DNA of 8,441 bases from assembly GCA_002495205.1 (NCBI GenBank), contig DAEE01000037.1, positions 1 through 8,441 on the forward strand. The letters run 5' to 3'. The translations under genes were made by a program, and so were the position numbers. A model generated the notes under the pieces. The model made no database searches and had not been told where the DNA came from. It saw only the letters and a list, made by a program, of their open reading frames with translations. This document shows positions 7,046 to 8,441 of this stretch, piece after piece; position 1 is the stretch's first letter, and each line of letters begins with the position of its first letter. Origin of the DNA: Thaumarchaeota archaeon UBA183 (GTDB lineage Archaea; Thermoproteota; Nitrososphaeria; Nitrososphaerales; UBA183).

Positions 7046-7242
7046 CGGCCGCAGTCTCGCGCTCGCTGAAGGACGCGAGGTTCCCTCTCTCGCGCTCAAG
7101 GATTCTCCGGGAGTTGGAGGGAAAGACCCTCGAGGGATGGGCCCTCGACTACTTCCTTTCCAAGTCACTGCGGAAGAGAAACTACCGCACCATGAGAGAA
7201 GTCCTTTCGGACCTCGATGACTGGATCGAAGCCCAGGGCTAG
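7018..7242 (+). CDS. Small conserved-looking soluble protein (74 aa)
   Basis: Small charged protein, mostly helical by appearance, without membrane spans. The core runs RFPLSRSRILRELEGKTLEG, then WALDYFLSKSLRKRNY, then RTMREVLSDLDDWIEAQG. The pattern of a basic-hydrophobic start, a central glycine, an aromatic followed by a small helix and a final acidic helix is loosely like small archaeal DUF2795/DUF5789-type proteins, but I cannot confirm that. The ATG at 7018 is inside the end of the membrane protein (28-base overlap), a spacing typical of translational coupling; the frame stays open far upstream, but there it is the shadow of the membrane gene. The TAG stop shares the bases CTAG with the stop of the opposing PurD-like gene. 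Confidence 0.6.
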   Translation: MAWCRVSSLTAAVSRSLKDARFPLSRSRILRELEGKTLEGWALDYFLSKSLRKRNYRTMREVLSDLDDWIEAQG

Positions 7243-8441
7243 ATGTATCCCCAGCTGAGCAGCATGTCGCTGTCGTGGGTCCACCGCAGACCGATGTCGC
7301 TGCGATAGAACATGTTGGGTATCATGACATTCCTGACGCTCTGGTACGCATTCTCTATTGCGTCCGCCATGGTTGCGCCTGAACCAGTCACAACCAATGC
7401 GTAACCAGAGAGCCCTGCGATGTGCCAGTCTCCCTCTTCAAGTTTGACCTCCCCAATGTGAATTCCATCAAGAGACTGGCGCTTGAAAAGTATGGTAGCT
7501 CCCTCCGAGTACTTCTTGAAGGCCTTCTCATCCTCGAAGGGCCATGGTGGGATAGCCACGACTACGCCAATCTGATATCCCTTCTTCGATTTCAACAGGG
7601 CTTCGTTCCCGTGGGCGATGTCGAACATGAACTGGCCCCACTCGCTTGTGATTCCTTCCATCTGGATGCTTATCGTGGGGAACCCAAACCTCGAAGTGAA
7701 CTCCAACGGCCAGATTCCTTTGGAATTGGCAATGCAGTTGATGTCGATGTACCCTACATACTTGCTGGCAACCAGCTTGTCCTTCATCCTAAGGAGCGTC
7801 CGGTCGAAAACAGGATTGCTCTTCGTCCAGTACATCGAGGTACCCATCTCGCCTGTGCTCGGACCCAACTCGTGCGGGAAGAGGCGCTTGTGCTCGAAGT
7901 TGACGCATATCGGCATGACGAAATCTCTTCCATTGAAGAACGCGCCTGCCGCAATCTCCACCCCTTCGGCGAACTTCTGCATCTGGAACTCCTTGATCTT
8001 CTTCGACCAATTCGCCTTGTAGTGCTCCAAGACCTGGATGATGTCCTTGCCGTCGGCCTCTTGGCCAGCGAATAGGAGCTCCTTCTCACTCTGAGCCTTC
8101 CCGCTCGGCTTGAGAACGTACCTGTCCGGGTTCTTCTTGACGAACTCGATCGCTTCATCGAACGAAGTAAAGTTCCAGCTCGGAAGCACATCCACCCCCG
8201 CAGAATTGAGTTCCGATTGGCCGAACTCTCTGTCGAGTTCGAGCTTGTCTGTGTAGGCGCTCCCCCCGACCACGAACTTCCCCTCGTTGCGCAGCTGTTC
8301 CGCCTTGGCGCCGAAGCCTATGTCGTCGAAGATTATCACGTCCGCCCAGTCCTTCAGCGCGTCCCACTCCTCGACCTTCTCGAAGAACCCGAGGCCGACG
8401 TCCTTCTCCCCCTGGCTGTGGCAGTACATCTTTACGTCGTG
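7239..8441 (-). CDS. PurD-like ATP-grasp ligase (phosphoribosylamine-glycine ligase family), N-terminus cut by window
   Basis: The family joins phosphoribosylamine and glycine with ATP in purine synthesis. The frame stays open past the first Met (8429) to the window edge, reading HDVK before it; this looks like the end of a GHxVK strand of the N-terminal domain, so the Met is probably internal and some 20-30 residues are missing. Counted from that Met: VVGGS (53-57, in place of FGPS), ATP-grasp strand YVLKPSG (104-110), EHKRLF (179-184), GPSTGEMG (189-196; PurD has GPNTGGMG), LEFTSRFG (242-249; PurD has EFNxRFGDPE), and the C-terminal YRSDIG (375-380), typical of the GARS-C domain. The glycine-rich LAAGKGV loop is not recognisable and the metal-ligand Asn of EFN is Thr245. 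Homology is clear; activity as a true PurD is uncertain, and it could be a paralog with another substrate. Confidence 0.82.
   Translation of the reverse strand, partial: HDVKMYCHSQGEKDVGLGFFEKVEEWDALKDWADVIIFDDIGFGAKAEQLRNEGKFVVGGSAYTDKLELDREFGQSELNSAGVDVLPSWNFTSFDEAIEFVKKNPDRYVLKPSGKAQSEKELLFAGQEADGKDIIQVLEHYKANWSKKIKEFQMQKFAEGVEIAAGAFFNGRDFVMPICVNFEHKRLFPHELGPSTGEMGTSMYWTKSNPVFDRTLLRMKDKLVASKYVGYIDINCIANSKGIWPLEFTSRFGFPTISIQMEGITSEWGQFMFDIAHGNEALLKSKKGYQIGVVVAIPPWPFEDEKAFKKYSEGATILFKRQSLDGIHIGEVKLEEGDWHIAGLSGYALVVTGSGATMADAIENAYQSVRNVMIPNMFYRSDIGLRWTHDSDMLLSWGYI

Noticed and set aside
1..8441. Mobile element, CRISPR array, defence or secretion system
   Set aside because: No transposase, integrase, direct-repeat array, terminal inverted repeats or defence domains; the genes are mostly housekeeping-type.

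Overview
The window looks like a gene-dense, GC-rich archaeal chromosome segment. The evidence is a TrpB2-type tryptophan synthase beta chain, a compact RNase J-like beta-CASP protein, an M1 aminopeptidase with a HEAT-repeat tail, AT-rich TATA-like boxes about 25-28 bases before several start codons, GTG and TTG starts, and little Shine-Dalgarno signal. I would guess a TACK archaeon, perhaps Nitrososphaeria/Thaumarchaeota-related. This is inference from gene content; no rRNA or other marker is present.

Layout from left to right: (1) the 3' part of trpB2 (+), running into (2) an RNase J-like MBL/beta-CASP nuclease (-). (3) From the divergent gap at about 2780-2830, a previously easy-to-miss 42-residue single-span membrane protein (+) starts at a TTG, followed 6 bases later by a HAD phosphatase (+). 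(4) A short protein with an HPF/RaiA-like look (+) converges, with a 2-base gap, on (5) an 837-residue M1 aminopeptidase/HEAT protein (-). (6) From a second divergent, AT-rich promoter gap (6589-6649), a four-span membrane protein (+) overlaps a 74-residue soluble protein (+). Its stop codon shares a CTAG with the stop of (7) a PurD-like ATP-grasp protein (-), whose N-terminus is cut by the window edge. No gap exceeds about 190 bases; the largest (1182-1372) is the convergent gap between trpB2 and the nuclease.

The genes do not form one pathway. They are short units in alternating orientation: tryptophan synthesis, RNA turnover, small-molecule dephosphorylation, possible ribosome hibernation, peptide degradation, membrane proteins of unknown role, and a purine-type ligase. 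I see no mobile element, CRISPR array, tRNA, rRNA or defence island. The points most worth following are the unannotated small membrane protein, the HPF-like protein, the PurD homolog with altered ATP-grasp metal-site residues, and the paired leaderless-type promoters, one of which argues for a shorter start of the nuclease.
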